A DNA stretch of 64,000 nucleotides from Cupriavidus taiwanensis LMG 19424. GTDB taxonomy: Bacteria > Pseudomonadota > Gammaproteobacteria > Burkholderiales > Burkholderiaceae. The first letter of the stretch is position 1, and every line of letters starts with the position of its first letter. The stretch lies in the NCBI RefSeq assembly GCF_000069785.1, contig NC_010530.1:1-64000 (forward strand), given 5' to 3'. The notes beneath the pieces are model-generated. The model saw only the letters and a program-made list of their open reading frames with translations, ran no database searches and had not been told where the DNA came from. Shown piece by piece: positions 7,844-15,785 of the stretch. A program made the position numbers and the translations under genes.

Positions 7844-8326
7844 ACCTGCAGGCACGCGCAGCAGTTGTGCAGCGGCACCCGGCGCGAGCGCCCGGTGCCG
7901 CTGTGCATTTGTGCGAGCCTGCTGTGCGGGCCTGGCTGTGCGGGCCCCCTTGCGACGCGGATCGCATCCTGGATCGCACCGTGCGCCGCGTGGTCCGGAC
8001 CATGCCGCACCGCTACGCGACGCGTGCCCGGCCGGCAAAAAAAGAAGCCCGCCGACCGGGGGACCATGCGGGCTTTGAAAACGCTGCCCGGTGATGCATG
8101 GGCAGCGATCCCGATTGAACATATCGAATTGCGCAAAGACTCTCTATCCACCAGAAGGCCAATGCAGTCATGCACTCTCAACCTGTCTGCACCCTGACCG
8201 GCGCAGGCCGGGGCGCGCGATGCGCGCGCGTGCGGGCTGGACGATCCGCCCAACCGGTCGATGCCGCCGGGCGCGGCGCGGTGGTACGCTGCGCCACCAG
8301 ACCCTGACGCGCGCCCGCGCCTGCCC
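7844..8326. other. Intergenic region with an orphan minus-strand terminator
   Basis: About 480 bp without a supported protein gene. It contains a minus-strand terminator at 8038-8076 with no minus-strand gene upstream of it on that strand, and the leader of the PAP2 gene. Confidence 0.45.
8038..8076 (-). terminator. Orphan terminator on the minus strand
   Basis: On the minus strand, the arm at 8068-8075 (reads AAGCCCGC) pairs with that at 8045-8052, and a run of seven T (8038-8043 region) follows after two bases. No minus-strand protein gene ends here, so it may end a small RNA transcribed leftward from about 8200-8300. Confidence 0.55.
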
Positions 8327-8992
8327 ATGAGCCACTGGCATCTCGTTTCCCTGTTCGGCGAATCCGCGTACCTGCTGCCTTGCGCCGTGTTCCTGGCGCT
8401 CTGGCTGTACTGGCGCGGCGCGCCCGGAAGCGCGCGCCACTGGGTGGTGGCGTTCGCCGCGGCAGCGCTGCTGGTGCTGGCATCCAAGCTGGCATTCCTG
8501 GGTTGGGGCATCGGCAGCGCGGCGCTGAACTTCACCGGGTTCTCCGGGCACGCGATGATGGCGGCGTCGGTGTTGCCGGTGCTGCTCTACCTGGCGGTGC
8601 CGGCCGCGTGGCGGCGGCTGGGCTGGCTCGCCGCGGGCGCGGGCGTGGGCCTGGCGCTGCTGGTGGGCGTGTCGCGGCTTGCGCTGCACGCGCACTCGGT
8701 GTCGGAGGTGGCGGGCGGCCTCGCTGTCGGCCTGTGCGTGAGCGTGCCGTTCATCCTGCGGCGCACCACGCCGCACGGACCGCTGGCGATGGTGCTGACC
8801 AGTGTGGTGCTGGCCACGGCGCTGGTGATGCCGATGACCGGCACCGTGGGCGCCTCGCACGCGCTGATCCAGCAACTTGCCATGCTGCTGTCGGGCCGCG
8901 ACCGCACCTTCCAGCGCGGCGAATGGGCCATGCACTGGCAGGCGCCCGCCTACGCGGGGCGCGACGCACGGGTGTGTTGCCGCTCCTGCTGA
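8327..8992 (+). CDS. PAP2-family membrane phosphatase
   Basis: A 221-residue multi-span membrane protein of the PAP2/type 2 phosphatidic-acid phosphatase superfamily. It has FSGH at about residue 76 (family PSGH) and SRLALHAHSVSE, which fits SRx5Hx3D with Glu in place of the final Asp. The first motif (Kx6RP) is not evident. Several hydrophobic helices (residues 15-35, 45-65, 85-125, 140-180) are visible. Next to an undecaprenyl-phosphate sugar transferase, a role in recycling undecaprenyl pyrophosphate or a related lipid is likely. The start at 8327 (MSHWHLVSLFG) is chosen because membrane-protein character begins there; an upstream in-frame Met gives an arginine- and proline-rich tail. Confidence 0.8.
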   Translation: MSHWHLVSLFGESAYLLPCAVFLALWLYWRGAPGSARHWVVAFAAAALLVLASKLAFLGWGIGSAALNFTGFSGHAMMAASVLPVLLYLAVPAAWRRLGWLAAGAGVGLALLVGVSRLALHAHSVSEVAGGLAVGLCVSVPFILRRTTPHGPLAMVLTSVVLATALVMPMTGTVGASHALIQQLAMLLSGRDRTFQRGEWAMHWQAPAYAGRDARVCCRSC

Positions 8993-9124
8993 GCTGCTGA
9001 GCTGCTGAGCGCGGCCGCGCCAGGCGGATTGCCGCGCCCCGGGCTGTGTGCGCCCGCCAACAGACACTGCCGGGCGGCTCGGCAACCATCGCTGCATCGG
9101 GGATTGCATTCGCGGTGGGCAGCC

Positions 9125-10528
9125 ATGGCATCCAGTTCGACCTTTGCGGCAGAGCGCCACACGGCGCTGCACCTGTTGTACCGGCTGGCCGACGCGGTGC
9201 TGGTCGGCGCCTGCGCGGTAGTGATCGGTGCGCTGTACTTTCCGGAAGGGATCCGCGGTGCCGCGCCGGTGCACGGCTTTCTTGCCGCGCTGTGCTCGAT
9301 CGGGGTGCTGGCGGTGTTCCCGGCCTTCGGCATCTATGAATCGTGGCGCGGCCGCAGCCGCGCTGCGCTGGTGCTGCGCCTGCTTGCCGCGTGGACCACG
9401 GTGTTCATCGTCGGCCTGATGACGGCGTTCCTGATGCACCAGATCGCCGCGGTGTCGCGGGTCTGGTCGCTGGGCTGGTTCGGCTCCAGCCTGCTGGCGC
9501 TGGCTGGGGTGCGCGCGGTCATGTTCCGCATGCTGGGCAATGTGCGCGAGCAGGGCATCAATGCCAAGCGCGTGGTGATCTTCGGCTACGGCCCGCTGGG
9601 GCGCGAGATGTACCTGCGCGTGGACCAGATCCGCGCCGCGGGCTACCGCGTGGTCGGCATCTACCATGAAGAGCCGATCGCGGTGCCCGATGGCGTGGTC
9701 TCGCTGCGCACCATGGAAGAGGTCAACCTGTTCGTGCGCAGCCAGGCCGTCAGGGAAATCTGGCTGACGCTGCCGATGGCGGCTTGCCGCGACCTGTACG
9801 ACGTGGTGCGGCAGTTCCGCAATGAGCTGATCGACATTCGCTGGGTCCCCGACGTCATGTCGGTGGAGCTGCTGGGCCACCGCTTCAGCGAGTTCCTCGG
9901 CCTGCCCGTGATCGACCTGAACAGCCCGCCGGTGTCGGGCATCACTGGTCTGCTCAAGGCCAGCTTCGACCGCGCCTTCGCGCTGGCCGCGCTGGTTGGC
10001 CTGGCGCCGGTGCTGCTGGTCGTGGCGGTGCTGGTGAAGCTCTCGTCGCCCGGGCCGGTGCTGTTCCGCCAGCGGCGGCTGGGCATGGACGGACGCCCGT
10101 TCGACGTCTTCAAGTTCCGCACCATGCGCCAGCACGCCGACGTGGGCGTGACGCAGGCGGTACGCGGCGACGCGCGCGTGACACGGGTCGGCGCCTTCCT
10201 GCGCCGCACCAGCCTGGACGAGCTGCCCCAGTTCTTCAATGTGCTGCGCGGCGAGATGTCGGTGGTGGGCCCGCGCCCCCATGCGATGGAGCACAACGAG
10301 CTCTACAAGGAGCTGATCGACCGCTACATGCTGCGGCACCGGGTCAAGCCTGGCATCACCGGCTGGGCGCAGATCAACGGCCTGCGCGGGCAGACCGATA
10401 CCGTCGAGAAGATGCGCCGGCGGATCGAGTTCGACATCTACTACATCCAGCACTGGTCGTTCCAGCTCGACCTGCAGATCATCCTGCGCACCGCGCTGCA
10501 CGGCTGGACCGGCGCCAGTGCGTATTGA
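9125..10528 (+). CDS. Undecaprenyl-phosphate sugar-1-phosphate transferase (WcaJ/GumD type)
   Basis: A 467-residue polyprenyl glycosylphosphotransferase that should start the repeat unit by moving hexose-1-P from a UDP-sugar to undecaprenyl phosphate at the inner membrane. Four or five N-terminal membrane helices are followed by a Rossmann-like region (VVIFGYGPLGREMYLRV, about 155-170). The C-terminal bacterial sugar-transferase domain has a hydrophobic entry (FDRAFALAALVGLAPVLL), FKFRTM, DELPQFFNVLRGEMS and VGPRPH. Length is typical. The ATG at 9125 is chosen because an upstream Met would add an arginine-rich tail. It lies 132 bp after the PAP2 gene and 112 bp before the carrier-protein gene. 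It corresponds functionally to BceB of cepacian loci. Confidence 0.93.
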   Translation: MASSSTFAAERHTALHLLYRLADAVLVGACAVVIGALYFPEGIRGAAPVHGFLAALCSIGVLAVFPAFGIYESWRGRSRAALVLRLLAAWTTVFIVGLMTAFLMHQIAAVSRVWSLGWFGSSLLALAGVRAVMFRMLGNVREQGINAKRVVIFGYGPLGREMYLRVDQIRAAGYRVVGIYHEEPIAVPDGVVSLRTMEEVNLFVRSQAVREIWLTLPMAACRDLYDVVRQFRNELIDIRWVPDVMSVELLGHRFSEFLGLPVIDLNSPPVSGITGLLKASFDRAFALAALVGLAPVLLVVAVLVKLSSPGPVLFRQRRLGMDGRPFDVFKFRTMRQHADVGVTQAVRGDARVTRVGAFLRRTSLDELPQFFNVLRGEMSVVGPRPHAMEHNELYKELIDRYMLRHRVKPGITGWAQINGLRGQTDTVEKMRRRIEFDIYYIQHWSFQLDLQIILRTALHGWTGASAY

Positions 10529-10553
10529 GGGCAGCTGTGGCGGTACCCGGGGG

Positions 10554-10571
10554 GCGCACGGATTCGTGCGC
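10554..10571. other. Stem-loop between the sugar transferase and carrier-protein genes
   Basis: GCGCACG (10554-10560) and its complement CGTGCGC (10565-10571) around GATT form a perfect 7-bp stem, but no U-tract follows. It could be an attenuating or mRNA-stabilising hairpin rather than a terminator. Confidence 0.35.
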
Positions 10572-10640
10572 AAACGTACCGAAGCCGCAGCCTGTTAAGC
10601 GTGCAATAGGCCGCACTCATAAAAAATCCGGAGGTGTTCC

Positions 10641-10892
10641 ATGAAAGCAACCATCCGCAGCATCCTGGGCGAAGTTGCCCGGCTCGATGTGCCGCTCGCC
10701 GATCTGGCAGACAGCGATGACCTGTATGCCGCCGGCCTGTCGTCGCTGGCCACCGTGCACGTGATGCTCGCGCTCGAGAACGCTTTCGACATCGAGATCC
10801 CGGACCAGATGCTGACGCGCCAGCTGTTCCGCAGCATCGATTCCCTGGCCGCCGCGGTCGAGCAGATCCGGCAGCAGCAGGAGGCGGCATGA
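10641..10892 (+). CDS. Acyl-carrier-protein-like aminoacyl carrier protein
   Basis: An 83-residue carrier protein with the four-helix ACP pattern. The phosphopantetheine attachment site is in DLYAAGLSSLATV, with Ser35 the likely modified residue; the usual DSL box reads LSSL. An excellent ribosome-binding site (GGAGGTG) lies nine bases upstream of the ATG. The next gene encodes a ligase homologous to seryl-tRNA synthetase of the type known to load glycine or alanine onto such carriers, so this is probably its substrate and not a fatty-acid ACP. It sits between the undecaprenyl sugar transferase and other polysaccharide genes. The final acceptor of the carried group is unknown. Confidence 0.9.
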   Translation: MKATIRSILGEVARLDVPLADLADSDDLYAAGLSSLATVHVMLALENAFDIEIPDQMLTRQLFRSIDSLAAAVEQIRQQQEAA

Positions 10893-10967
10893 TTCCCCGC
10901 CTGGGCCGCCCTGTTCTGACCAACGCCGCCAGCCTGTTGCTGGCCGATCGTTCCTGAGGGAGATCGC

Positions 10968-11966
10968 ATGGACCTCCATCCCCTGACCGACGGTACCGCC
11001 CAGGGTGGTGCCGCGGCCGAGCCGGGCCCCGCCACGCGCGGCAAGCCGGCGCCCCCTGCATCCGGCCCCACGTTCCTCGAGCAGCTGGTGGCCGAGGGCC
11101 TGATGATCCCGACCGGCGTGCCCGGCCTGTATGGTCGCAGCTCCACCTTCGAATCGATCTGCGAAGGCATGAACAATGTCATGACGCACCTGGGGCGCGG
11201 CCTTGGCGCGGAAACGCTGCACTTCCCGCCGGCCATGGGCCAGGCGGACTTCGAGGCCAGCGGCTACATGAAGAGCTTTCCGCAGCTGGCGGGCACCGTC
11301 CACAGCTTCTGCGGCGATGACAAGGGGCACCGCCGCCTGCTGGCGCGCCTGGAAGACAAGGGTGACTGGACCGACCAGCAGCAGCCGACCGGCGTGGTGC
11401 TTACGCCGGCCGCGTGCTATCCGGTCTACCCCGTGATCGCGCGGCGCGGTCCGCTGCCGGAGGACGGCAAGGTGATCGACGTGATGTCGTACTGCTTTCG
11501 CCACGAGTCCTCGCTGGAGCCGACCCGCATGCAGCTGTTCCGCCAGCGCGAGTATGTCTGCCTGGGGACGCCGCAGCGGATCGCGGCGTTCCGCGAGCAG
11601 TGGCTCGCGCGCGTGCCGGAGCTGGCCGCGGCGCTGCAGCTGCCGGTGGAAATCGATGTCGCCAGCGATCCGTTCTTCGGACGCGCCGGCAAGCTCGTGG
11701 CCGAAAGCCAGCGCGAACTGAGGCTCAAGTTCGAGCTGCTGATCCCCATCAACGACGGCGCACCGCCTTCGGCGTGCATGAGCTTCAACTACCACATGGA
11801 CCACTTCGGCAACATGTGGGATCTGCGCACCGCGGATGGCGCGGTGGCGCATACGGGCTGCGTCGGCATCGGCGTCGAGCGCATGGCGCTGGCGCTGCTG
11901 CGCCACCACGGGCTGGATCCGGCACGCTGGCCCCAGCCCGTGCGCGACACGCTGTGGGGAGGGTAA
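10968..11966 (+). CDS. Amino acid:[carrier protein] ligase (atypical SerRS homologue)
   Basis: A 332-residue class II aminoacyl-tRNA-synthetase-like catalytic domain lacking the tRNA-binding arm of seryl-tRNA synthetase. Motif 2 appears as CFRHESSLEPTRMQLFRQRE (176-195) and motif 3 as GIGVERMALALLRHHG (about 300-315). Cys150, Glu195 and Cys270 fit the Zn ligands described for this family, which activates small amino acids and loads them on a carrier protein (established for Bradyrhizobium homologues). The first 33 residues are a Pro/Ala/Gly-rich extension. It follows the carrier-protein gene by 75 bp and its TAA directly abuts the ATG of the DUF1839 gene, with GGGGAGGG as shared ribosome-binding site. 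The amino acid used cannot be read from sequence by eye. Confidence 0.9.
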   Translation: MDLHPLTDGTAQGGAAAEPGPATRGKPAPPASGPTFLEQLVAEGLMIPTGVPGLYGRSSTFESICEGMNNVMTHLGRGLGAETLHFPPAMGQADFEASGYMKSFPQLAGTVHSFCGDDKGHRRLLARLEDKGDWTDQQQPTGVVLTPAACYPVYPVIARRGPLPEDGKVIDVMSYCFRHESSLEPTRMQLFRQREYVCLGTPQRIAAFREQWLARVPELAAALQLPVEIDVASDPFFGRAGKLVAESQRELRLKFELLIPINDGAPPSACMSFNYHMDHFGNMWDLRTADGAVAHTGCVGIGVERMALALLRHHGLDPARWPQPVRDTLWGG

Positions 11967-12947
11967 ATGTACGGCGACGGCAGGACCAGGGTTCGCGCAG
12001 GCCGCTCCACCTGGCACGGCGGCAATCCGGTCTGGTCCCATGCGAACCAGCATATCGACCTGTGGGTCGAGCTGCTGCAGGGATGGGACCTGGAGCCCAT
12101 TGCCGCGCTGCCGTTCACCGTGGCCCAGGACTTCGAAGGCGACCAGTTCACGCTGTCCGCGTTCCCTGCCAACGACCTCGAGCGCCTGTACGGCATCGTC
12201 ACGCACGAGCTGTCGATGTACGACCGGCTCGAGGCGCATGTGGCCACCCAGACCGCGCGCGGCAACGTGGTGCTGCTGGAAGTCGACAGCTACCAGCTGC
12301 CGCAGCCGGCCGGCACCTATCGCCGCCAGCATATGCGCTCGTGCATCGGCATTGACGTGCTGGTGCCCGAGGCGGCCGCCGTGGGCTATTTCCACGGCGA
12401 CGGCTATCACACCGCCAGCGGCGAGGACTATGCCGCCATCTTCCGCCCGGCGACCGTCGGCTACGGCGAGGTGGCGGCCTTTCCGCATGCCTCGGTGGCG
12501 CGGCGGCGCTTTGCGGCGCTGACCGATGCCGCGCTGATGCGGACTTCGCTGGAGCTGCTGCGCCATCACCTGTCGCGCCGTCCGCAGCACAACCCGATCA
12601 GCGTGTTCCGCATGGCGTTCCCGAGCCATCTCGAGCACCTGATGGCGCGCGGCGAGCCCAATTTCCAGGTCTATGCGGCCAGCGTGCTGCGCCAGCTGGG
12701 CGTCAATTTCGAACTGCTCGGCCGCTACCTGCGCTGGCTGGTGATGCACGGGCACTCGCTGCCCGACTGCATCGGCGAGGCCTGCTACACCATGGCCTCC
12801 GAAGCCATGGTGATGCAGTTCCGGCTGATGCGCGCGGTGATCAGCCGCAAGTCCGATCCGTGCCAGGACTGCCTGGACCAGCTCGAGCAGGCCTACCAGG
12901 GCACGGTGCCGGCGCTGGCCTCGCACTTCGGCGCCAGCGTGGCCTGA
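11967..12947 (+). CDS. DUF1839 family protein, putative aminoacyl acceptor-step enzyme, Cys-to-Gln variant
   Basis: A 326-residue DUF1839 protein immediately after the ligase stop, so translationally linked to it. DUF1839 genes are commonly neighbours of amino acid:[carrier protein] ligases. Visible conserved blocks are DLWVELLQGWDLEP (31-44), FTVAQDFEGDQFT (50-62), VVLLEVDSYQLP (101-112) and a His122 region. The family, including the paralogue at 14350-15423, usually has Asn-Cys-Tyr before DLW; here this reads Asn27-Gln28-His29. If that Cys is a nucleophile of a papain-like or BtrH-like acyl transferase, this copy would be inactive or would work differently. The transferase idea rests on general resemblance of the VDxYYLP region to BtrH-type proteins and is an inference. 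Confidence 0.85.
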   Translation: MYGDGRTRVRAGRSTWHGGNPVWSHANQHIDLWVELLQGWDLEPIAALPFTVAQDFEGDQFTLSAFPANDLERLYGIVTHELSMYDRLEAHVATQTARGNVVLLEVDSYQLPQPAGTYRRQHMRSCIGIDVLVPEAAAVGYFHGDGYHTASGEDYAAIFRPATVGYGEVAAFPHASVARRRFAALTDAALMRTSLELLRHHLSRRPQHNPISVFRMAFPSHLEHLMARGEPNFQVYAASVLRQLGVNFELLGRYLRWLVMHGHSLPDCIGEACYTMASEAMVMQFRLMRAVISRKSDPCQDCLDQLEQAYQGTVPALASHFGASVA

Positions 12948-13568
12948 GCGCACGCGACGCGGCGGCAATGCCGCAGGGTCAGTCCCGAACACGACCACTG
13001 CCACGAGGCTGCGCGGCGCATCCGCCTGATGCATGAGGGCGAACCCGATGGGGCGGCCGGCGCCATCCCTTCGGGCGAGATCTACGCCATCAATGCCGAC
13101 CGGCCGGCCAGCTCCGCCGCATGGCGCGCATAGGGCCTACAGGACACGCCAGTGCGCCGCCGCCAACCGGTTCTCCCGTTGTCAGGCCTGGCCTGGCAGC
13201 GCTTCATGCCAGCGCGCCACCGGCCTGCCGCCGCCAGCGGAGCTTGCATTTGCCGCCAGCCGCGGGCGCCGTGGCGGCCTGCTACCAACCAACCAAAGGA
13301 TGAACGAGTACCAACCGTCTGCCTACTGTCGCTTCAGTGCGCCATGGCACTTAATACAGTCAACAGACGAGGCAGGCACACAGCGCACCGCAGGCCTGAA
13401 GCGTCGGGACGGAATGCCGCTTGCGGCCCGTCATCAGCCATGCATACGCGGTGTCAACAAGTCGGTAAGCATCAGTCACGGGTGGAGCGGTACGCCGGGC
13501 TTTGCACCACGCAACCAGTGCGCGAGCGGCGGCACAGTGCCGGTCCCGGGTCAACGGGGAGAATCAGC
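12948..13568. other. Intergenic region without a supported gene
   Basis: About 620 bp between the DUF1839 gene and the Crp-like gene. Short coding-like stretches exist (12990-13130 in one plus frame reads as plausible protein but has no good start). The end near 13345-13365 is less GC-rich (CTTAATACAG) and may hold the promoter of the regulator. No repeats or terminator were recognised. Confidence 0.4.
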
Positions 13569-14291
13569 ATGATCACGCAACGGTCGGACCTGCATGTCAA
13601 TCATCTGCTCAATGCCCTGCCGCGGCAGGAATGGGAGACGCTGTCGCGCCACTTTGAACTGGTCCGGCTGCGTGCCGGCGAACTGCTGACGGATACCAGC
13701 CAGCGCATCGTGCATGTGTATTTCCCGACCACGTCGGTGGTGTCGCTGCTGTCGCTGCTCGAAGACGGCGCCACGGTCGAGTTTGCCGCGGTCGGCAATG
13801 AAGGCCTGGTCGGCATTCCGGTGGTGACCGGTGGCGATACCATGCCCAGCCGCGTCGAAGTGCGCAGCCCGGGCTTCGCCTACCGCATTCCCGCGCGCGC
13901 ACTGCGTGCCGAGCTGTCCTACCTGCCCACCCTGCAGCGCGTCACGCTGCTGTATGTGCAGGCGGTGCTGACGCAGATCGCGCAGACCGCGGCTTGCAAC
14001 CGCCACCATTCGCTGAACAAGCAACTGTGCCGCTGGCTGCTGCTGGCGCGCGACCGGATGAACTCCAACGAGCTGGTCATCACCCAGCAGGTCATCGCCA
14101 ACATGCTGGGCGTACGCCGCGAAGGCGTCACCGAAGCGGCCGGCAAGCTGGAAAACCTGGGCCTGATCCACCACAGCCGCGGCCATATCACCATCCTCGA
14201 CCATTGCGGGCTCGAGAAGCATTCGTGCGAATGCTACAAGCTGGTCAAGCGCGAGTACGACCGCTTGCTGCCGGCGCTGGCTCACGCGTGA
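13569..14291 (+). CDS. Crp/Fnr-family transcriptional regulator
   Basis: A 240-residue regulator with an N-terminal cyclic-nucleotide-binding-like beta roll (residues about 15-135: GELLTDTSQRIVHVYFPTTS, VGNEGLVGIPVVTGG) and a C-terminal winged helix (ITQQVIANMLGVRREGVTEAAGKLENLGLI, about 178-207). The pattern without an Fnr Cys cluster is common in Burkholderiales. A good ribosome-binding site (GGGGAGAA) precedes the ATG. Two cysteines near the C-terminus (HSCECYKL) may be of interest. It is convergent with the second DUF1839 gene, with a shared hairpin between them. Its placement inside the polysaccharide region suggests it regulates that locus, an inference from position. Confidence 0.9.
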   Translation: MITQRSDLHVNHLLNALPRQEWETLSRHFELVRLRAGELLTDTSQRIVHVYFPTTSVVSLLSLLEDGATVEFAAVGNEGLVGIPVVTGGDTMPSRVEVRSPGFAYRIPARALRAELSYLPTLQRVTLLYVQAVLTQIAQTAACNRHHSLNKQLCRWLLLARDRMNSNELVITQQVIANMLGVRREGVTEAAGKLENLGLIHHSRGHITILDHCGLEKHSCECYKLVKREYDRLLPALAHA

Positions 14292-14299
14292 CGTGCCAC

Positions 14300-14330
14300 G
14301 GGCGCACGGCAAAGCAGGGGTCGTGCGCCC
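14300..14330. terminator. Hairpin between convergent crp-like and DUF1839 genes
   Basis: GGGCGCACG (14300-14308) pairs perfectly with CGTGCGCCC (14322-14330) around a 13-nt loop. There is no U-tract, so termination efficiency is uncertain, but the position between two stops supports the call. Confidence 0.5.
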
Positions 14331-14349
14331 GCCGCACTTGCCGTTGGCG

Positions 14350-15423
14350 TCAGGCGTATGCCGGCCGCGCGGGGTCGGCGGCGCCGAACGACGACAGCAG
14401 GCCGGCGATGACCGTTTCATAAGCGCACTCCATCGTATCCAGGGACTCGGCGCAGCGGTCCGGACGGCTGCGCGCCATGGCCCGCGCCAGGCGGAACTGC
14501 ACCACCTTGCATTCCGAAGCCAGGCTGTTGGCCGCCCGTGCGACACGCGCGGGCACATCGTAACCATGCTCGCCGAACCAAGCGAGGCAGTGATGCAGCA
14601 TCTCGAAGTTCGCCCCCAGCTGGCGCGGCAGGTTGAAGCCGTAGTGATGGAAGTAGGCATCACCGCGCGCCAGGATCACCGCGACGTGCTGGTCGAAGTC
14701 GGCGCGCCAGCGCGTGACCGGGTTCAGCGCCGGGCGGCGGCCCAGGTGATGGCGCATCAGCGCCGCCGCCGCGTCGGCCGCGGCCGCGTCGGGCAGCGGG
14801 GTGCGCACGCGCTTGGCGCATTCGGCGTAGGGGAACAGGATGTTGCCGTCGCGCAGCGCGGGGGTCAGGCGCAACAGTCCGCGGTAGTCCTCGTCTTCGG
14901 CGCGGTGGTAGCCGAGGCTGTGATAGTAGGACAGCCGTTGCGCCGCGGCGTCGATCCGGTCGATCGCGACGGTGGTCTTCGCATGCGCCTGGCGATAGGC
15001 GGTGGCGCGCGTATCGGGCAGGTAGTAGCTGTCGACCTCCACCAGCACGGTGTGGCCGCGCCCGACCTGTTCGGCCAGGTGAGCCTGCAGCGTGTCGTAG
15101 ATTGCCATTTCCTGCACCACCGTGCCGTACAGCAGTTCGAGGTCCGCCTGCGGATACTTGAAGTAGGTGAAGTGGTCGCCCTCGTAGTCCTGCGCCACGG
15201 TGAAGGCCAGCGCCGCGCGCGGGTCGAGGCCCCAGCCATACAGCAGCTCGATCCACAGGTCCATGTAGCAATTGCTCTCCTGCCAGATCGCGGCGTCATC
15301 GTGCAGCCAGCGCTGCACCGGCCTGGCCAGGTGGCACGGCGACTGCCGCGTGCAGGCGTAGCCGCCGCGGTGGCTGGCCGGGGTTGCCGTGGTTGCTGCC
15401 GTCGTTGCCACCGCGCGCTCCAT
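14350..15423 (-). CDS. DUF1839 family protein with intact Asn-Cys-Tyr motif
   Basis: A 357-residue paralogue of the protein at 11967-12947. It shows NCYMDLWIELLYGWGLDP (51-68), FTVAQDYEGDHFTYFKYP (74-91), VLVEVDSYYLPDT (126-138) and a His147-Lys-Thr-Thr segment. Cys52, His147 and a nearby Asp could form a catalytic set. The start at 15423 is chosen because GGAGGA lies seven bases upstream; an earlier Met lacks such a site. The gene is divergent from manC across a 362-bp promoter region. The C-terminal part is alpha-helical and has no obvious membrane segment. Together with the carrier protein and ligase it may transfer an amino acid to a sugar or glycan, which is inference. Confidence 0.85.
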   Translation of the reverse strand: MERAVATTAATTATPASHRGGYACTRQSPCHLARPVQRWLHDDAAIWQESNCYMDLWIELLYGWGLDPRAALAFTVAQDYEGDHFTYFKYPQADLELLYGTVVQEMAIYDTLQAHLAEQVGRGHTVLVEVDSYYLPDTRATAYRQAHAKTTVAIDRIDAAAQRLSYYHSLGYHRAEDEDYRGLLRLTPALRDGNILFPYAECAKRVRTPLPDAAAADAAAALMRHHLGRRPALNPVTRWRADFDQHVAVILARGDAYFHHYGFNLPRQLGANFEMLHHCLAWFGEHGYDVPARVARAANSLASECKVVQFRLARAMARSRPDRCAESLDTMECAYETVIAGLLSSFGAADPARPAYA

Positions 15424-15785
15424 GTCGTTCCTCCGCAGTACGTGCCTGCCGCCGGGCCGCGATGGCAAGCGGTGCGCCTGCACGGCCAACTGTATTGCAC
15501 CGCCGGCGGGCACGGCCATCGGTGCGTTCTCCAACAGAGCATGCGCGATCGCAGGCCGCCGCGGCGCGGGGGCCCGCGCCCTGGCGCGGCGGCGCGACGA
15601 GGGTGTGCGGAATCGAACAGATTGCGCCAGGGTGCCTGCCTAGACTGGCTGGCATCCCCGTCATGGCGGTCAGGGACCGCTGCCGTGCGTACCCGTTTCT
15701 GCGAGGCCGCCGCAATGCCAGCAGTGGCCGGGCAACGCCGGGCAAAACGCGCGGGACGCTTGGAACAGGCGACACGTCAGGAGGC
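15424..15785. other. Divergent promoter region between DUF1839 gene and manC
   Basis: About 360 bp with no supported gene. It holds an exact copy of the 17-bp motif at 15687-15703. No other dyad or terminator was seen. Confidence 0.5.
15687..15703 (+). promoter_or_regulatory. 17-bp intergenic motif upstream of manC
   Basis: GCGTACCCGTTTCTGCG, identical to the copies at 19831-19847 and, on the minus strand, 47072-47088. It ends 82 nt before the manC start and points towards it. It does not fit a sigma-54 consensus. Confidence 0.5.

Noticed and set aside
8168..10573. An 801-codon minus-strand frame over the PAP2 and sugar-transferase genes
   Set aside because: His/Arg/Gln-rich antisense product without any family feature; the plus-strand genes are well supported.
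10617..13034. An 805-codon minus-strand frame over the carrier-protein/ligase/DUF1839 cassette
   Set aside because: Same type of antisense shadow; the plus-strand products have clear family motifs.
12990..13130. Protein-like plus-strand frame (reads as EAARRIRLMHEGEP...) between the DUF1839 gene and the Crp-like gene
   Set aside because: No good start or ribosome-binding site and no recognised family; it could be a gene remnant but the support is too weak to list.
15687..15703. Sigma-54 promoter reading of the 17-bp motif
   Set aside because: It lacks the GG-N10-GC spacing required for -24/-12 elements.
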